Below, one piece after another: positions 16,349 to 25,282 of a stretch of 64,000 nucleotides of DNA; the stretch's first letter is position 1; each line of letters starts with the position of its first letter. Both the position numbers and the translations under genes were made by a program. Under the pieces are notes generated by a model that was given only the letters and a program-made list of their open reading frames with translations, was not told the origin of the DNA and did not search any database. This DNA is from Streptomyces sp. NBC_00440 (GTDB lineage: Bacteria > Actinomycetota > Actinomycetes > Streptomycetales > Streptomycetaceae): the NCBI RefSeq assembly GCF_036014215.1, contig NZ_CP107921.1:1621501-1685500 (forward strand), given 5' to 3'.

Positions 16349-17275
16349 ATGAGTACAGATCCCGCCGTTGAGGTACGCGGCCTCGTCAAGCGGTACGGCG
16401 CCAAGACCGCTGTGGACGGCCTGGACCTCACGGTCGGCACGGGCACTGTCACCGCCGTACTCGGGCCCAACGGCGCAGGCAAGACCACCACCGTCGAGAC
16501 CTGCGAGGGCTACCGCCGCGCCGACGCCGGCACCGTCCGGGTCCTGGGTCTCGACCCGGTGGCCGACGCGGCCCGGCTGCGCCCCCGGATCGGGGTGATG
16601 CTCCAGTCCGGCGGCGTCTACTCCGGCGCCCGCGCCGACGAGATGCTGCGCCACATGGCGAAACTGCACGCGCACCCCCTCGATGTCGACTCGCTCATCG
16701 AGCGGCTCGGCCTGGAGAGCTGCGGCCGCACGACGTACCGCAGGCTCTCCGGCGGGCAGCAGCAGCGGCTCGCCCTCGCGATGGCCGTCGTGGGCCGCCC
16801 CGAGCTGATCTTCCTGGACGAACCGACCGCCGGCCTCGACCCGCAGGCCCGCAGGTCCACCTGGGATCTCGTACGGGAGCTGCGCGCGGACGGGGTGACG
16901 ACGGTGCTCACCACCCACTTCATGGACGAGGCCGAGCAGCTCGCCGACGAGGTGGCGATCATCGACGCGGGCCGGGCCGTCGTGCACGGCACCCCCGAGC
17001 AGCTCTGCCGCGGCGGCGCCGAGAACACCCTGCGCTTCGGCGGACGGCCCGGGCTCGACGTCGGCTCGCTGCTGAAGGCGCTCCCGGACGGCTCGGCGGC
17101 CGCCGAGCTGACCCCGGGCGCCTACCGGATCACCGGTACGGTCGACCCCCAGCTGCTCGCCACCGTCACCTCCTGGTGCGCCCAGCACGGTGTGCTGCCG
17201 GACCGCATCTCGGTCGAGCGCCACACCCTCGAAGACGTCTTCCTGGAACTGACCGGCAAGGAGCTGCGCGCATGA
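16349..17275 (+). CDS. ABC transporter ATP-binding protein (DrrA/daunorubicin-export-like)
   Basis: A 308-residue nucleotide-binding subunit of an ABC-2 type exporter. Walker A is GPNGAGKTTTVE, the signature is RLSGGQQQRLALAMAV, Walker B is LIFLDEPTAGLDPQ, and the switch histidine is in TTHFMDEAEQLAD. The C-terminal 80 residues are the extension seen in drug- and lipid-exporter ATPases. ATG 16349 follows a TAGACT box by 7 nt with no Shine-Dalgarno site. Its stop overlaps the permease start (ATGA). The substrate cannot be read from sequence; location beside suf and ctaA suggests a housekeeping rather than a biosynthetic-cluster role. Confidence 0.9.
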   Translation: MSTDPAVEVRGLVKRYGAKTAVDGLDLTVGTGTVTAVLGPNGAGKTTTVETCEGYRRADAGTVRVLGLDPVADAARLRPRIGVMLQSGGVYSGARADEMLRHMAKLHAHPLDVDSLIERLGLESCGRTTYRRLSGGQQQRLALAMAVVGRPELIFLDEPTAGLDPQARRSTWDLVRELRADGVTTVLTTHFMDEAEQLADEVAIIDAGRAVVHGTPEQLCRGGAENTLRFGGRPGLDVGSLLKALPDGSAAAELTPGAYRITGTVDPQLLATVTSWCAQHGVLPDRISVERHTLEDVFLELTGKELRA

Positions 17276-18039
17276 GCGCCGGTACGTACACCCCGCGGCC
17301 GGGGGCGGCCCCGCTGTCCCGCATGATCACCGCGCAGACCGCCTTCGAGACGAAGATGCTGCTGCGCAACGGTGAGCAGCTGCTGCTGACCGTGATCATC
17401 CCGTCGCTGCTGCTGGTCCTCTTCTCCGCGGTCGACATCGTCGACACCGGAGCCGGCAAGTCCGTGGACTTCCTGGCCCCGGGCATCCTGGCACTCGCCG
17501 TGATGTCCACGGCCTTCACCGGGCAGGCCATCGCGACCGGTTTCGAGCGCAGGTACGGGGTGCTCAAGCGGCTCGGCGCCTCACCGCTCCCCCGCTGGGC
17601 GCTGATGGCCTCCAAGACGCTGGCCGTGATCGTCACCGAGGTCCTTCAGATCGTCCTGCTGACCGTGATCGCGCTGCTGCTCGGCTGGTCGCCGCACGGC
17701 AATCCGTTCGCCGTCCTGCTGCTGCTCGTCCTCGGTACGGCCGCCTTCTCGGGCCTGGGCCTGCTGATGGCGGGAACGCTCAAGGCGGAGGCCACGCTGG
17801 CCGCGGCCAACCTCGTCTTCCTGCTGCTGCTCGTCGGCGGCGGGGTGATCGTGCCGATGGACAAGTTCCCCGCCGGCGTCAGGTCCGTACTGGAGCTGCT
17901 GCCGGTCTCGGCGCTCTCCGACGGCCTGCGGGACGTCCTGCAGCACGGCGCTTCGATGCCGTGGGGCGATCTGGGGATCGTCGCGGTGTGGGCGGTGCTC
18001 GGACTGGGCGCGGCCGCCCGGTACTTCCGATGGGAGTAG
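17272..18039 (+). CDS. ABC-2 type transporter permease
   Basis: A 255-residue membrane protein with six hydrophobic segments. It is the partner of the preceding ATPase and is translationally coupled to it by a 4-bp ATGA overlap. The ABC-2 signature is visible: an amphipathic N-terminal region (TAFETKMLLRNGEQLLLTVI), then GFERRYGVLKRLGASPLPRW between the second and third segments. The fifth segment region GGGVIVPMDKFPAGVRSVLELLPVSAL is followed by a last helix ending ARYFRWE. One ATPase plus one permease is enough for a homodimeric exporter. Nothing identifies the cargo. Confidence 0.9.
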   Translation: MSAGTYTPRPGAAPLSRMITAQTAFETKMLLRNGEQLLLTVIIPSLLLVLFSAVDIVDTGAGKSVDFLAPGILALAVMSTAFTGQAIATGFERRYGVLKRLGASPLPRWALMASKTLAVIVTEVLQIVLLTVIALLLGWSPHGNPFAVLLLLVLGTAAFSGLGLLMAGTLKAEATLAAANLVFLLLLVGGGVIVPMDKFPAGVRSVLELLPVSALSDGLRDVLQHGASMPWGDLGIVAVWAVLGLGAAARYFRWE

Positions 18040-18078
18040 AAAGCGCCCCCTCGTGAAAGTACGCACAAGCGCCCGGCC

Positions 18079-18084
18079 TACGAT
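18079..18084 (+). promoter_or_regulatory. -10 box TACGAT of a probable leaderless ctaA transcript
   Basis: TACGAT ends 6 nt before GTG 18091. No ribosome site is present in between, which fits leaderless translation. Confidence 0.55.
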
Positions 18085-18090
18085 GTCCCC

Positions 18091-19089
18091 GTGCCGAAAC
18101 TGACCCGCGCCGAAGCCGTTGGCGCCGTGCGCAATCCACTCGCCTTCATCGCCGACCGCTGGACTCCGGGCCCCCGGACCGTGCAGCGCGCGGCGCTCTC
18201 GGCCGTCGTGCTGGCTGTGATCATCATCGTCGCTGGCGGGGCAGTGCGGCTCACGGGTTCCGGCCTCGGCTGCCCGACCTGGCCCAAGTGCACCGACCAG
18301 AGCCTCACCACGACCAGCGCGATGGGCTTCCACGGAGCCATCGAGTTCTCCAACCGGATGCTGACGTACGTCCTGTGCGCGGCGGTCGGCTGGACGATCA
18401 TCGCCGCCCGCTCGGAGAAGCCGTGGCGGCGCTCGGTGACCCGGCTCGGCTGGGCCCAGTTCTGGGTGGTCATGGGCAACGCCGTGCTGGGCGGCATCGT
18501 GGTGCTGGTCGGCCTGAACCCGTACACCGTGGCCCTGCACTTCCTGCTGGCCACCGCGCTGCTCACGGTCGCCGTGGTGACCTGGCAGCGGGTCCGTGAG
18601 GGCGACGGCGCACCCCGTCCCCTGGTGGGCAGGGCGGTCGTCCAGCTGACCTGGCTGCTCGTCGTGGCGTCGGCCGGGCTGATCGCGGTCGGTACGGTCG
18701 TCTCGGGAGCGGGGCGGCACGCGGGCGACACCAGCGAGGTGGAGCGCATCCCGGTCGACTGGGCGATGATCGCGCAGCTGCACGCCGACTTCGCCTGGGT
18801 CGTGGTGGCGCTCACCGCGGCGCTCTGGTTCGTACTGAAGGCGGTGGACGCGCCTGTCGGACCGCTGCACCGGGCCCGCGATCTCTTCCTGATCCTGATG
18901 GGCCAGGGCGTGATCGGCTACGTCCAGTACTTCACCCACACCCCCGAGGTCCTGGTCGGGCTGCACATGTTCGGCGCGTCGCTGGTGTGGATCGGTGTAC
19001 TGCGGGTGCTGCTCTCGCTCCGCGAGCGGCCGCTGTCCGGTGCGGAGATCCCCGCGCAGTCGGAGAACTCGGCGCTCACCGCCGTCTAG
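18091..19089 (+). CDS. ctaA: Heme A synthase (COX15/CtaA)
   Basis: Oxidises the C8 methyl of heme O to the formyl group of heme A for aa3 cytochrome oxidase. The protein has 332 residues and about eight membrane segments. Family hallmarks are AGGAVRLTGSGLGCPTWPKC, with the paired cysteines of actinobacterial and Bacillus types, and HGAIEFSNRMLTYVL with a heme-ligand histidine. The second half repeats this layout with QLHADFAWV and VLVGLHMFGASLVW. The GTG start is preceded closely by a TACGAT box. ctaB, encoding the enzyme of the preceding step, lies 1.7 kb downstream on the other strand. The stop is 6 bp from that of the convergent amidohydrolase gene. Confidence 0.94.
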   Translation: MPKLTRAEAVGAVRNPLAFIADRWTPGPRTVQRAALSAVVLAVIIIVAGGAVRLTGSGLGCPTWPKCTDQSLTTTSAMGFHGAIEFSNRMLTYVLCAAVGWTIIAARSEKPWRRSVTRLGWAQFWVVMGNAVLGGIVVLVGLNPYTVALHFLLATALLTVAVVTWQRVREGDGAPRPLVGRAVVQLTWLLVVASAGLIAVGTVVSGAGRHAGDTSEVERIPVDWAMIAQLHADFAWVVVALTAALWFVLKAVDAPVGPLHRARDLFLILMGQGVIGYVQYFTHTPEVLVGLHMFGASLVWIGVLRVLLSLRERPLSGAEIPAQSENSALTAV

Positions 19090-19095
19090 ACGGCT

Positions 19096-20190
19096 TCACT
19101 GGCAGTCCGCCCCTTCGAGGCCGTAGACGCGGCGCGCGTTGCCTGCCGCGATCATTCCGGCGACCCGTGTCGCGTCGGTGTGCGACCAGGCGCCGTCCTC
19201 GACCCAGCCGCCCAGCGTCCGGGCCAGCGCTTCCCGGAACACCCGCGCACGCACCACATGCAGCTCGGGAAGCCCCCGGGCGCCGCTGGAGAACAGCAGC
19301 TTCCCGAACGGCGCCAGCTCCAGGATCTCCGCGAGCACGACAGCGGCCCGCGCCCCCGTGTGCGCCAGGGCCGGGCCCAGGTCTGCGTACACATGCGGGT
19401 GGACGCTCGCCAGCTGCGCGGCCTGCCGGTGGTACGGATAGCCGTGCAGCAGCACCAGATCGGTGCCGAGTCCGGTCGCGGCGACGATGAGGTCCGTCAG
19501 CAGCAGCGGGTCGCCCGCCCCGATGTGCAGCTGGAGCGGGCGGCCGGACGCGACGGCGTTCCACAGCAGATGGCGCAGCAGCACCGGATCGGTGAGGCTG
19601 CCGCCGACCTGTCGGTCCGCGAGCCAGCGCCCCGCGGCGCCGCGCACCTCGCCGGCGCCCGGCGGGTCGGGCGCCAGGGCGAGTCCGTGCCGTACCGGGG
19701 CCACCGAGCTGAAGGCCACGGCGGAGCCGGCCGCTCCGTGCACCGCCTCGGCGAGATTCGCGAGGAAGGAGTCGACGGTGCCCGAGGTGTCGGCGACCTG
19801 CTCGGCGAGGAGTTCGAGGCGGACGATCTCGTGGGCGTCGGCGTCGCCGGCTGATGCCATCTCGGCGGGACCCGTGAGATCGCCCGGCAGCCCGGTGTCC
19901 ACCAGATAGGTGCTGATGCCGCTGGAGCGCAGCAGCCGTCTGCCCACCTCCGGCACGCCGAGTTCCCGGCGGCGGGCGAGGTAGCGCGCCGGGGCGCAGT
20001 GCGGTTCGAGGCCGAGCAGCGGCGGGCACCAGCGGCGTACGGCGAAGCCGGTCTGGGTGTCGAAGAAGGTGGTGCCGGGGGCGGGCGGCCCGGGGGTGCT
20101 GCCGAGGTGCGCCTCGAAGGTCCCGAGGCCGAGTTCGGTGCGGAGCACGCCGTGGCAGTACTGGTCCACCAGGCAGGGTGTCTCGATCAT
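19096..20190 (-). CDS. Amidohydrolase-family protein
   Basis: A 364-residue protein. ATG 20190 follows a clear GGAGG site and was chosen over upstream in-frame starts. The N-terminus MIETPCLVDQYCHGVLRTE has the first metal-ligand-like His of a TIM-barrel hydrolase. Later pieces include LQLHIGAGDPLLLTDL, LVLLHGYPYHRQAAQLASVHPHVYADL, and a C-terminal FGKLLFSSGARGLPELHVVRA that replaces the usual SD-N aspartate motif. This layout resembles the FluG N-terminal-domain or COG2159-like amidohydrolases. Metal binding looks partial. The substrate is unknown, and there is no functional link to ctaA or ctaB visible beyond position. Confidence 0.75.
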   Translation of the reverse strand: MIETPCLVDQYCHGVLRTELGLGTFEAHLGSTPGPPAPGTTFFDTQTGFAVRRWCPPLLGLEPHCAPARYLARRRELGVPEVGRRLLRSSGISTYLVDTGLPGDLTGPAEMASAGDADAHEIVRLELLAEQVADTSGTVDSFLANLAEAVHGAAGSAVAFSSVAPVRHGLALAPDPPGAGEVRGAAGRWLADRQVGGSLTDPVLLRHLLWNAVASGRPLQLHIGAGDPLLLTDLIVAATGLGTDLVLLHGYPYHRQAAQLASVHPHVYADLGPALAHTGARAAVVLAEILELAPFGKLLFSSGARGLPELHVVRARVFREALARTLGGWVEDGAWSHTDATRVAGMIAAGNARRVYGLEGADCQ

Positions 20191-20269
20191 CCGGGCCTCC
20201 GCTTCGGGCTGTTCTCCTCCAGCCCTAACGCGGAAACCCGCCCCCAGGTGTTGGCCTCGGCCGCTGCCC

Positions 20270-20620
20270 TCAGCGGTCTGCGCCGGCCCGGGAGCCGCCG
20301 AGCTGGATACCGGCCATCCGCTTCCACTCGTACGGGCCGGTGCGGACCTTGGCGGCGAGATCGCCGTCGAAGGACTCGTGGACGGTGACCCCCGCCTGCT
20401 CGGTCGCGCTCTGCGCCATGGCGTACGACGGTGCCACCAGGTCTCCCCAGCCGCCGTCCTCGCCGACCAGCACGATGCGGGCGCCGCGTTCACCGATGTA
20501 CGCGAGCTGCGCCTCGGCGCCGCCGTGCTCCCGGCCGAAGGCCTGGATCTGCCGGGCGAGCCTGGCCGTCTTCCGGTCGGCTCGGGCGTCCCGCTTCTCG
20601 TCAACCTGCGTATCTGCCAT
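20270..20620 (-). CDS. Conserved hypothetical protein
   Basis: A 116-residue soluble protein of unknown function. The N-terminal third is highly charged and probably helical (VDEKRDARADRKTARLARQI). The rest is an alpha/beta segment with ARIVLVGEDGGWGDLVAPSYAMAQSATEQAG and FDGDLAAKVRTGPYEWKRMAGIQLGG. No membrane segment, cysteine motif or known catalytic motif is seen. ATG 20620 is preceded by TAGCAT with 6 nt between and no ribosome site, so leaderless expression is likely. Such a gene is commonly found beside ctaB in Streptomyces, which supports it being real. Confidence 0.7.
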   Translation of the reverse strand: MADTQVDEKRDARADRKTARLARQIQAFGREHGGAEAQLAYIGERGARIVLVGEDGGWGDLVAPSYAMAQSATEQAGVTVHESFDGDLAAKVRTGPYEWKRMAGIQLGGSRAGADR

Positions 20621-20626
20621 GGCCGC

Positions 20627-20632
20627 ATGCTA
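20627..20632 (-). promoter_or_regulatory. -10 box TAGCAT of a probable leaderless transcript
   Basis: On the minus strand TAGCAT ends 6 nt before ATG 20620, with no purine-rich ribosome site in between. Confidence 0.45.
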
Positions 20633-20654
20633 CTAGCGGGTAGTGGGACGCGAC

Positions 20655-20694
20655 ATGGGCAGGTGCAGTGGCGTGAACCACTGCACCTGCCCAT
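20655..20694. terminator. Long perfect hairpin terminator after ctaB
   Basis: Two exact 17-bp arms (20655-20671 and 20678-20694) enclose the loop CGTGAA. The structure is 58 bp past the ctaB stop on the minus strand. It would stop ctaB transcription before the next gene. Confidence 0.85.
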
Positions 20695-20751
20695 ATCGGG
20701 AAGTACCGGAGCGGACCGGACGAGCGTCCGTGCCGCGGGACAACGCGGGGC

Positions 20752-21699
20752 CTACCGCAGGAAGGGGTCCACCGCGACCGCCACGAAGAGCAGCGAGACA
20801 TAGGTGATGGACCAGTGGAAGAGCCGCATCTCCTTGAGCTTGGGGCCCGTCACCCCGCTCTTGGCCCGGTTCCGCAGCGCGTGCGCCTCCCGCAGCCAGA
20901 AGGCGCCGGCCAGCACGGCCACCACCGTGTAGAACCAGCCCGTGTAGCCGAGCGGGGTCAGCAGCAGCGAGACGACGACCATCGCCCAGCTGTAGATGAC
21001 GATCTGCTTGGCCACGACCTGGTTGGTGGCGATCACCGGCAGCATCGGGACCCCGACGCGGGCGTAGTCGTCCTTGACCCGCATCGACAGCGGCCAGTAG
21101 TGGGGCGGCGTCCAGAAGAACATCACCAGGAAGAGGATGACCGGGGCCCACGACATCGAGTCCGTGACCGAGGACCAGCCGATGAGCACCGGCATACAGC
21201 CCGCGATGCCGCCCCAGACGATGTTCTGCGAGGTGCGGCGCTTGAGGATCATCGTGTAGACGACGACGTAGAAGAGGAGCGCGCCCAGCGAGAGCGCCGC
21301 CGAGAACCAGTTGACGAGCAGCCCGAACCAGAGCGTGGAGACGGTGGCCAGCGCGAAGGCGAAGACCAGGCACTCACGCGGCGAGACCATGCCGGTGACC
21401 AGCGGACGCTGCGACGTGCGGTCCATCAGCGCGTCGATGTCGCGGTCGATGAACATGTTGAACGCGTTGGCGCCGCCGGCGGAGAGATATCCGCCGAAGC
21501 AGGTCGCCAGGACGAGCCACAGATTGGGCACGCCCTGCTTGGCGAGGAACATCACCGGAACGGTGGTGATCAGCAGCAGTTCGATGATCCGCGGCTTGGT
21601 CAGCGCCACAAAACCCTTGACACGGGCCCCGAATGGCCGATGGGCCCCCGGGCTGGGAGTCAGGACGACCCCTGCGGGTCGGGACTCGACGGCCGTCAC
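20752..21699 (-). CDS. ctaB: Protoheme IX farnesyltransferase (heme O synthase)
   Basis: Attaches the farnesyl chain to heme B, giving heme O for CtaA. A 315-residue UbiA-family prenyltransferase with about nine membrane segments. The first prenyl-diphosphate motif is [15 protein letters not shown]. The second acidic region is [17 protein letters not shown], after [21 protein letters not shown] marks the CtaB subfamily. GTG 21699 ([10 protein letters not shown]) was chosen because AGGGG lies 5 nt upstream; a GTG two codons earlier is also possible. It is divergent from the transketolase operon across 337 bp and ends in a very strong hairpin. Confidence 0.94.
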   Translation of the reverse strand: MTAVESRPAGVVLTPSPGAHRPFGARVKGFVALTKPRIIELLLITTVPVMFLAKQGVPNLWLVLATCFGGYLSAGGANAFNMFIDRDIDALMDRTSQRPLVTGMVSPRECLVFAFALATVSTLWFGLLVNWFSAALSLGALLFYVVVYTMILKRRTSQNIVWGGIAGCMPVLIGWSSVTDSMSWAPVILFLVMFFWTPPHYWPLSMRVKDDYARVGVPMLPVIATNQVVAKQIVIYSWAMVVVSLLLTPLGYTGWFYTVVAVLAGAFWLREAHALRNRAKSGVTGPKLKEMRLFHWSITYVSLLFVAVAVDPFLR

Positions 21700-22036
21700 G
21701 TACACCCCTGACAGAGAATTTCCCAGCAAGTTCCGACCGTGAAGGGCCGGTAAAGACTTGCGCGTACCACGCCACTCTAGACGTTGCCCATACGTCGCCA
21801 TCCCCGGGGGTGCGGTCGTGTTGGGCCTGTAGTTCGGGGTGGAAAGGGGGGCTCTTACGAGCGGACGTGCGCTCTTCGACGGGCGGATCGGCGGCCGCGC
21901 CCGCACCCTGGGAAGTGTCTGTCTGCCACCGGCGGGAACTCGAAAAAAGGGGCGTTGCTACGGGGGTAGGCTCGACAACGCCCGGTGCACCGAACGTAAC
22001 CGGGATTACATATGTGGAGAGGAGCCCTGACCCAGG
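21700..22036. promoter_or_regulatory. Divergent control region between ctaB and the tkt operon
   Basis: This 337-bp gene-free stretch must hold promoters for both directions. It contains GGGCGTTG (21950-21957) and CAACGCCC (21976-21983), perfect inverted 8-mers 18 nt apart, enclosing a TAGGCT -10-like hexamer at 21967-21972. The A6 run at 21943-21948 just upstream is unusual in this GC-rich DNA. The placement suggests operator control of the pentose phosphate operon, but the regulator is not known. Confidence 0.45.
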
Positions 22037-24124
22037 GTGAGTACCAAGCCGACCACCACTGAACTCGCGTGGACCGAATTGGACCAGCGGGCCGTCGACA
22101 CCGCCCGCGTGCTGGCCGCGGACGCCGTACAGAAGGTCGGCAACGGCCATCCCGGTACGGCCATGAGCCTGGCCCCGGCCGCGTACACCCTCTTCCAGAA
22201 GGTGATGCGGCACGACCCGGCGGACCCCGAGTGGACCGGTCGTGACCGGTTCGTCCTCTCGGCCGGTCACTCCTCGCTGACCCTCTACACCCAGCTCTAC
22301 CTGGCCGGATTCGGCCTGGAGCTGGCAGACCTCGAAGCGTTCCGTACGTGGGGCTCCAAGACCCCGGGGCACCCGGAGTACGGACACACCACCGGCGTGG
22401 AGACCACCACAGGCCCGCTGGGCCAGGGTGTCGCCAACGCCGTGGGCATGGCCATGGCCGCCCGGTACGAGCGCGGTCTCTTCGACCCGGAGGCTGCCCC
22501 CGGCACCTCCCCGTTCGACCACTTCATCTACGCGATCGCCGGCGACGGCTGCCTCCAGGAGGGCATCTCGTCCGAGGCGTCCTCGCTCGCCGGCCACCAG
22601 AAGCTCGGCAACCTCGTGCTGCTGTGGGACGACAACCACATCTCGATCGAGGGCGACACCGAGACCGCGGTGTCCGAGGACACCTGCGCGCGCTACGAGG
22701 CGTACGGCTGGCACGTCCAGCGTGTGGCGCCGAAGGCGAACGGCGACCTCGACCCGGCCGCCCTGTACGCGGCGCTCCAGGCCGCCAAGGCCGAGACCGG
22801 GCGCCCGTCGTTCATCGCGATGCGCTCGATCATCGCCTGGCCGGCCCCGCACGCCCAGAACACCGGCGCGGCGCACGGCTCGGCGCTCGGCGACGAAGAG
22901 GTCGCCGCGACCAAGAAGATCCTCGGCTTCGACCCGGAGAAGTCCTTCGACGTGTCGGACGAGGTCCTGGCGCACACCCGCGCCCTGCTGGACCGCGGCC
23001 GTGAGGCCAGGGCCGTCTGGGAGAAGGGCTTCGCCGCCTGGCGCACCGCCAACCCGGAGCACGCCGCCCGGTTCGACCGGGTCAGGGCGGGCGAGCTGCC
23101 CGAGGGCTGGACGAAGGAGCTGCCCGCGTTCGAGACCGGCGCCTCCATCGCCACCCGCGCCGCCTCCGGCAAGGCGCTCGAAGCGCTGGGCGCGGTCATC
23201 CCGGAGCTGTGGGGCGGCTCGGCCGACCTCGCCGGGTCGAACAACACGACGATCGACAAGACGTCGTCCTTCCTGCCCGAGGGGAACCCGCTGCCGGGCG
23301 CCGACCCGTACGGCCGCACGGTCCACTTCGGTATCCGCGAGCACGCCATGGCCGCGGAGATGAACGGCATCGCGCTGCACGGCAACACCCGCATCTACGG
23401 CGGCACCTTCCTGGTGTTCTCCGACTACATGCGCAACGCCGTACGGCTCTCCGCGCTGATGCACCTGCCGGTCACCTATGTGTGGACGCACGACTCGGTC
23501 GGCGTCGGCGAGGACGGCCCGACCCACCAGCCGGTGGAGCACCTGGCCGCCCTGCGCGCCATCCCGGGCCTGAACCTGATCCGCCCGGCGGACGCCAACG
23601 AGACGGTCATCGCCTGGCGCGAGGTCCTCCAGCGCTACACCAAGGTGTTCGGCAAGGGAGCCCCGCACGGCTTCGCGCTCACCCGCCAGGGTGTGCCGGT
23701 GTACGAGGCGAACGACGGTGTGGCCAAGGGCGGTTACGTGCTGTTCGACGCCGAGGGCGGCGCGCCCGAGGTCGTCCTGATCGGCACCGGCTCCGAGGTC
23801 CAGCTGGCCGTCGAGGCGCGTGAGCAGCTCCAGGCCGCCGGCGTTCCGACCCGGGTGGTCTCGATGCCGTGCGTCGAATGGTTCGAGGAGCAGGACCAGG
23901 CGTACCGCGACTCGGTGCTGCCGCCGGCCGTCAAGGCGCGGGTGGCCGTCGAGGCCGGTATCGGTCTGACCTGGCACCGCTTCGTCGGTGACGCGGGCCG
24001 GATCGTGTCGCTGGAGCACTACGGTGCGTCCGCCGACGGCAAGGTCCTCTTCCGCGAGTTCGGCTTCACCGCCGAGGCCGTCGCCCAAGCCGCCAGGGAA
24101 TCGCTCGAAGCCGCAGCGCGCTGA
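22037..24124 (+). CDS. tkt: Transketolase
   Basis: Moves two-carbon units between ketoses and aldoses in the non-oxidative pentose phosphate pathway, using thiamine diphosphate. It is a full-length 695-residue enzyme. Conserved parts are [28 protein letters not shown], the ThDP/Mg motif [19 protein letters not shown] followed by [10 protein letters not shown], and [19 protein letters not shown] with the catalytic glutamate. Also present is the phosphate-binding [23 protein letters not shown] 22037 is used. It heads a five-gene pentose phosphate operon (tkt-tal-zwf-opcA-pgl) with a 35 bp gap before tal. Confidence 0.96.
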   Translation: MSTKPTTTELAWTELDQRAVDTARVLAADAVQKVGNGHPGTAMSLAPAAYTLFQKVMRHDPADPEWTGRDRFVLSAGHSSLTLYTQLYLAGFGLELADLEAFRTWGSKTPGHPEYGHTTGVETTTGPLGQGVANAVGMAMAARYERGLFDPEAAPGTSPFDHFIYAIAGDGCLQEGISSEASSLAGHQKLGNLVLLWDDNHISIEGDTETAVSEDTCARYEAYGWHVQRVAPKANGDLDPAALYAALQAAKAETGRPSFIAMRSIIAWPAPHAQNTGAAHGSALGDEEVAATKKILGFDPEKSFDVSDEVLAHTRALLDRGREARAVWEKGFAAWRTANPEHAARFDRVRAGELPEGWTKELPAFETGASIATRAASGKALEALGAVIPELWGGSADLAGSNNTTIDKTSSFLPEGNPLPGADPYGRTVHFGIREHAMAAEMNGIALHGNTRIYGGTFLVFSDYMRNAVRLSALMHLPVTYVWTHDSVGVGEDGPTHQPVEHLAALRAIPGLNLIRPADANETVIAWREVLQRYTKVFGKGAPHGFALTRQGVPVYEANDGVAKGGYVLFDAEGGAPEVVLIGTGSEVQLAVEAREQLQAAGVPTRVVSMPCVEWFEEQDQAYRDSVLPPAVKARVAVEAGIGLTWHRFVGDAGRIVSLEHYGASADGKVLFREFGFTAEAVAQAARESLEAAAR

Positions 24125-24159
24125 CGCTTATATACGAACAAGTAGGAGATGCAATTCCC

Positions 24160-25278
24160 ATGACAGACGCACTCAAGCGCCTCTCCGACGAAGGCGTCGC
24201 GATCTGGCTCGACGACCTTTCGCGCAAGCGCATCACATCCGGCAACCTCGCCGAACTGATCGACCAGCAGCACGTGGTGGGTGTCACCACCAACCCGTCG
24301 ATCTTCCAGAAGGCGATCTCGCAGGGCGACGGCTACGACCAGCAGCTCACCGACCTCGCGGCCCGGAAGGTCACCGTCGAGGAGGCCATCCGCATGATCA
24401 CGACGGCGGACGTCCGTGACGCCGCCGACATCCTGCGCCCGGTCTTCGACGCGACGGACGGCCAGGACGGCCGGGTCTCCATCGAGGTCGACCCGCGTCT
24501 CGCCCACCACACCACGGCCACGGTCGCCGAGGCCAAGCAGCTCGCCTGGCTGGTGGACCGCCCGAACACGCTCATCAAGATCCCGGCGACCAAGGCCGGC
24601 CTGCCGGCCATCACCGAGACCATCGGCCGGGGCATCAGCGTCAACGTCACGCTGATCTTCTCGCTGGAGCGTTACCTCGCGGTCATGGACGCCTACCTGG
24701 CGGGCCTGGAGAAGGCCAAGGCCGCCGGCCTGGACCTCTCCAAGATCCACTCGGTCGCCTCCTTCTTCGTGTCCCGCGTGGACACCGAGATCGACAAGCG
24801 GCTGGACGCCCTGGGCACCGACGAGGCCAAGGCCCTCAAGGGCAAGGCCGCCGTGGCCAACGCGCGGCTCGCCTACCAGGCGTACGAGGAGGTCTTCTCC
24901 TCCGACCGCTGGGCCGCCCTCGACAAGGCGCACGCCAACAAGCAGCGTCCGCTGTGGGCGTCGACCGGCGTCAAGGACCCGGCGTACCGCGACACGATGT
25001 ACGTCGTGGACCTGGTCGCGCCCAACACGGTGAACACCATGCCGGAGGCGACGCTCGACGCCACCGCCGACCATGGCGAGATCACCGGCAACGCGGTTTC
25101 CGGCACCTACGAGCAGGCCCGCGCCGAGCTCGATGCCGTGGAGAAGCTCGGGATCTCGTACGACGATGTCGTACAGGTCCTGGAGGACGAGGGTGTCGAG
25201 AAGTTCGCGACCTCCTGGAACGACCTGCTCAAGTCCACTGAGGCAGAGCTCGAACGCCTCGCCCCTGCGAAGGGCTGA
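24160..25278 (+). CDS. tal: Transaldolase
   Basis: Transfers dihydroxyacetone between sugar phosphates in the non-oxidative pentose phosphate branch. It has 372 residues, the longer actinobacterial/cyanobacterial type. The N-terminal motif is [13 protein letters not shown]. Schiff-base Lys140 lies in [28 protein letters not shown] and [15 protein letters not shown] follow. ATG 24160 has an AGGAG site 13 nt upstream. It stands 4 bp before zwf, so the two are probably coupled. Confidence 0.96.
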   Translation: MTDALKRLSDEGVAIWLDDLSRKRITSGNLAELIDQQHVVGVTTNPSIFQKAISQGDGYDQQLTDLAARKVTVEEAIRMITTADVRDAADILRPVFDATDGQDGRVSIEVDPRLAHHTTATVAEAKQLAWLVDRPNTLIKIPATKAGLPAITETIGRGISVNVTLIFSLERYLAVMDAYLAGLEKAKAAGLDLSKIHSVASFFVSRVDTEIDKRLDALGTDEAKALKGKAAVANARLAYQAYEEVFSSDRWAALDKAHANKQRPLWASTGVKDPAYRDTMYVVDLVAPNTVNTMPEATLDATADHGEITGNAVSGTYEQARAELDAVEKLGISYDDVVQVLEDEGVEKFATSWNDLLKSTEAELERLAPAKG

Positions 25279-25282
25279 AACC

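Noticed and set aside
20655..20694. Inverted-repeat end of an insertion sequence
   Set aside because: There is a single hairpin with no transposase or target duplication; a terminator for ctaB explains it.
21374..24088. A 904-residue minus-strand frame across tkt and ctaB
   Set aside because: It is antisense to the well-supported tkt and ctaB genes, is composed of low-complexity shadow translation, and has no start context.
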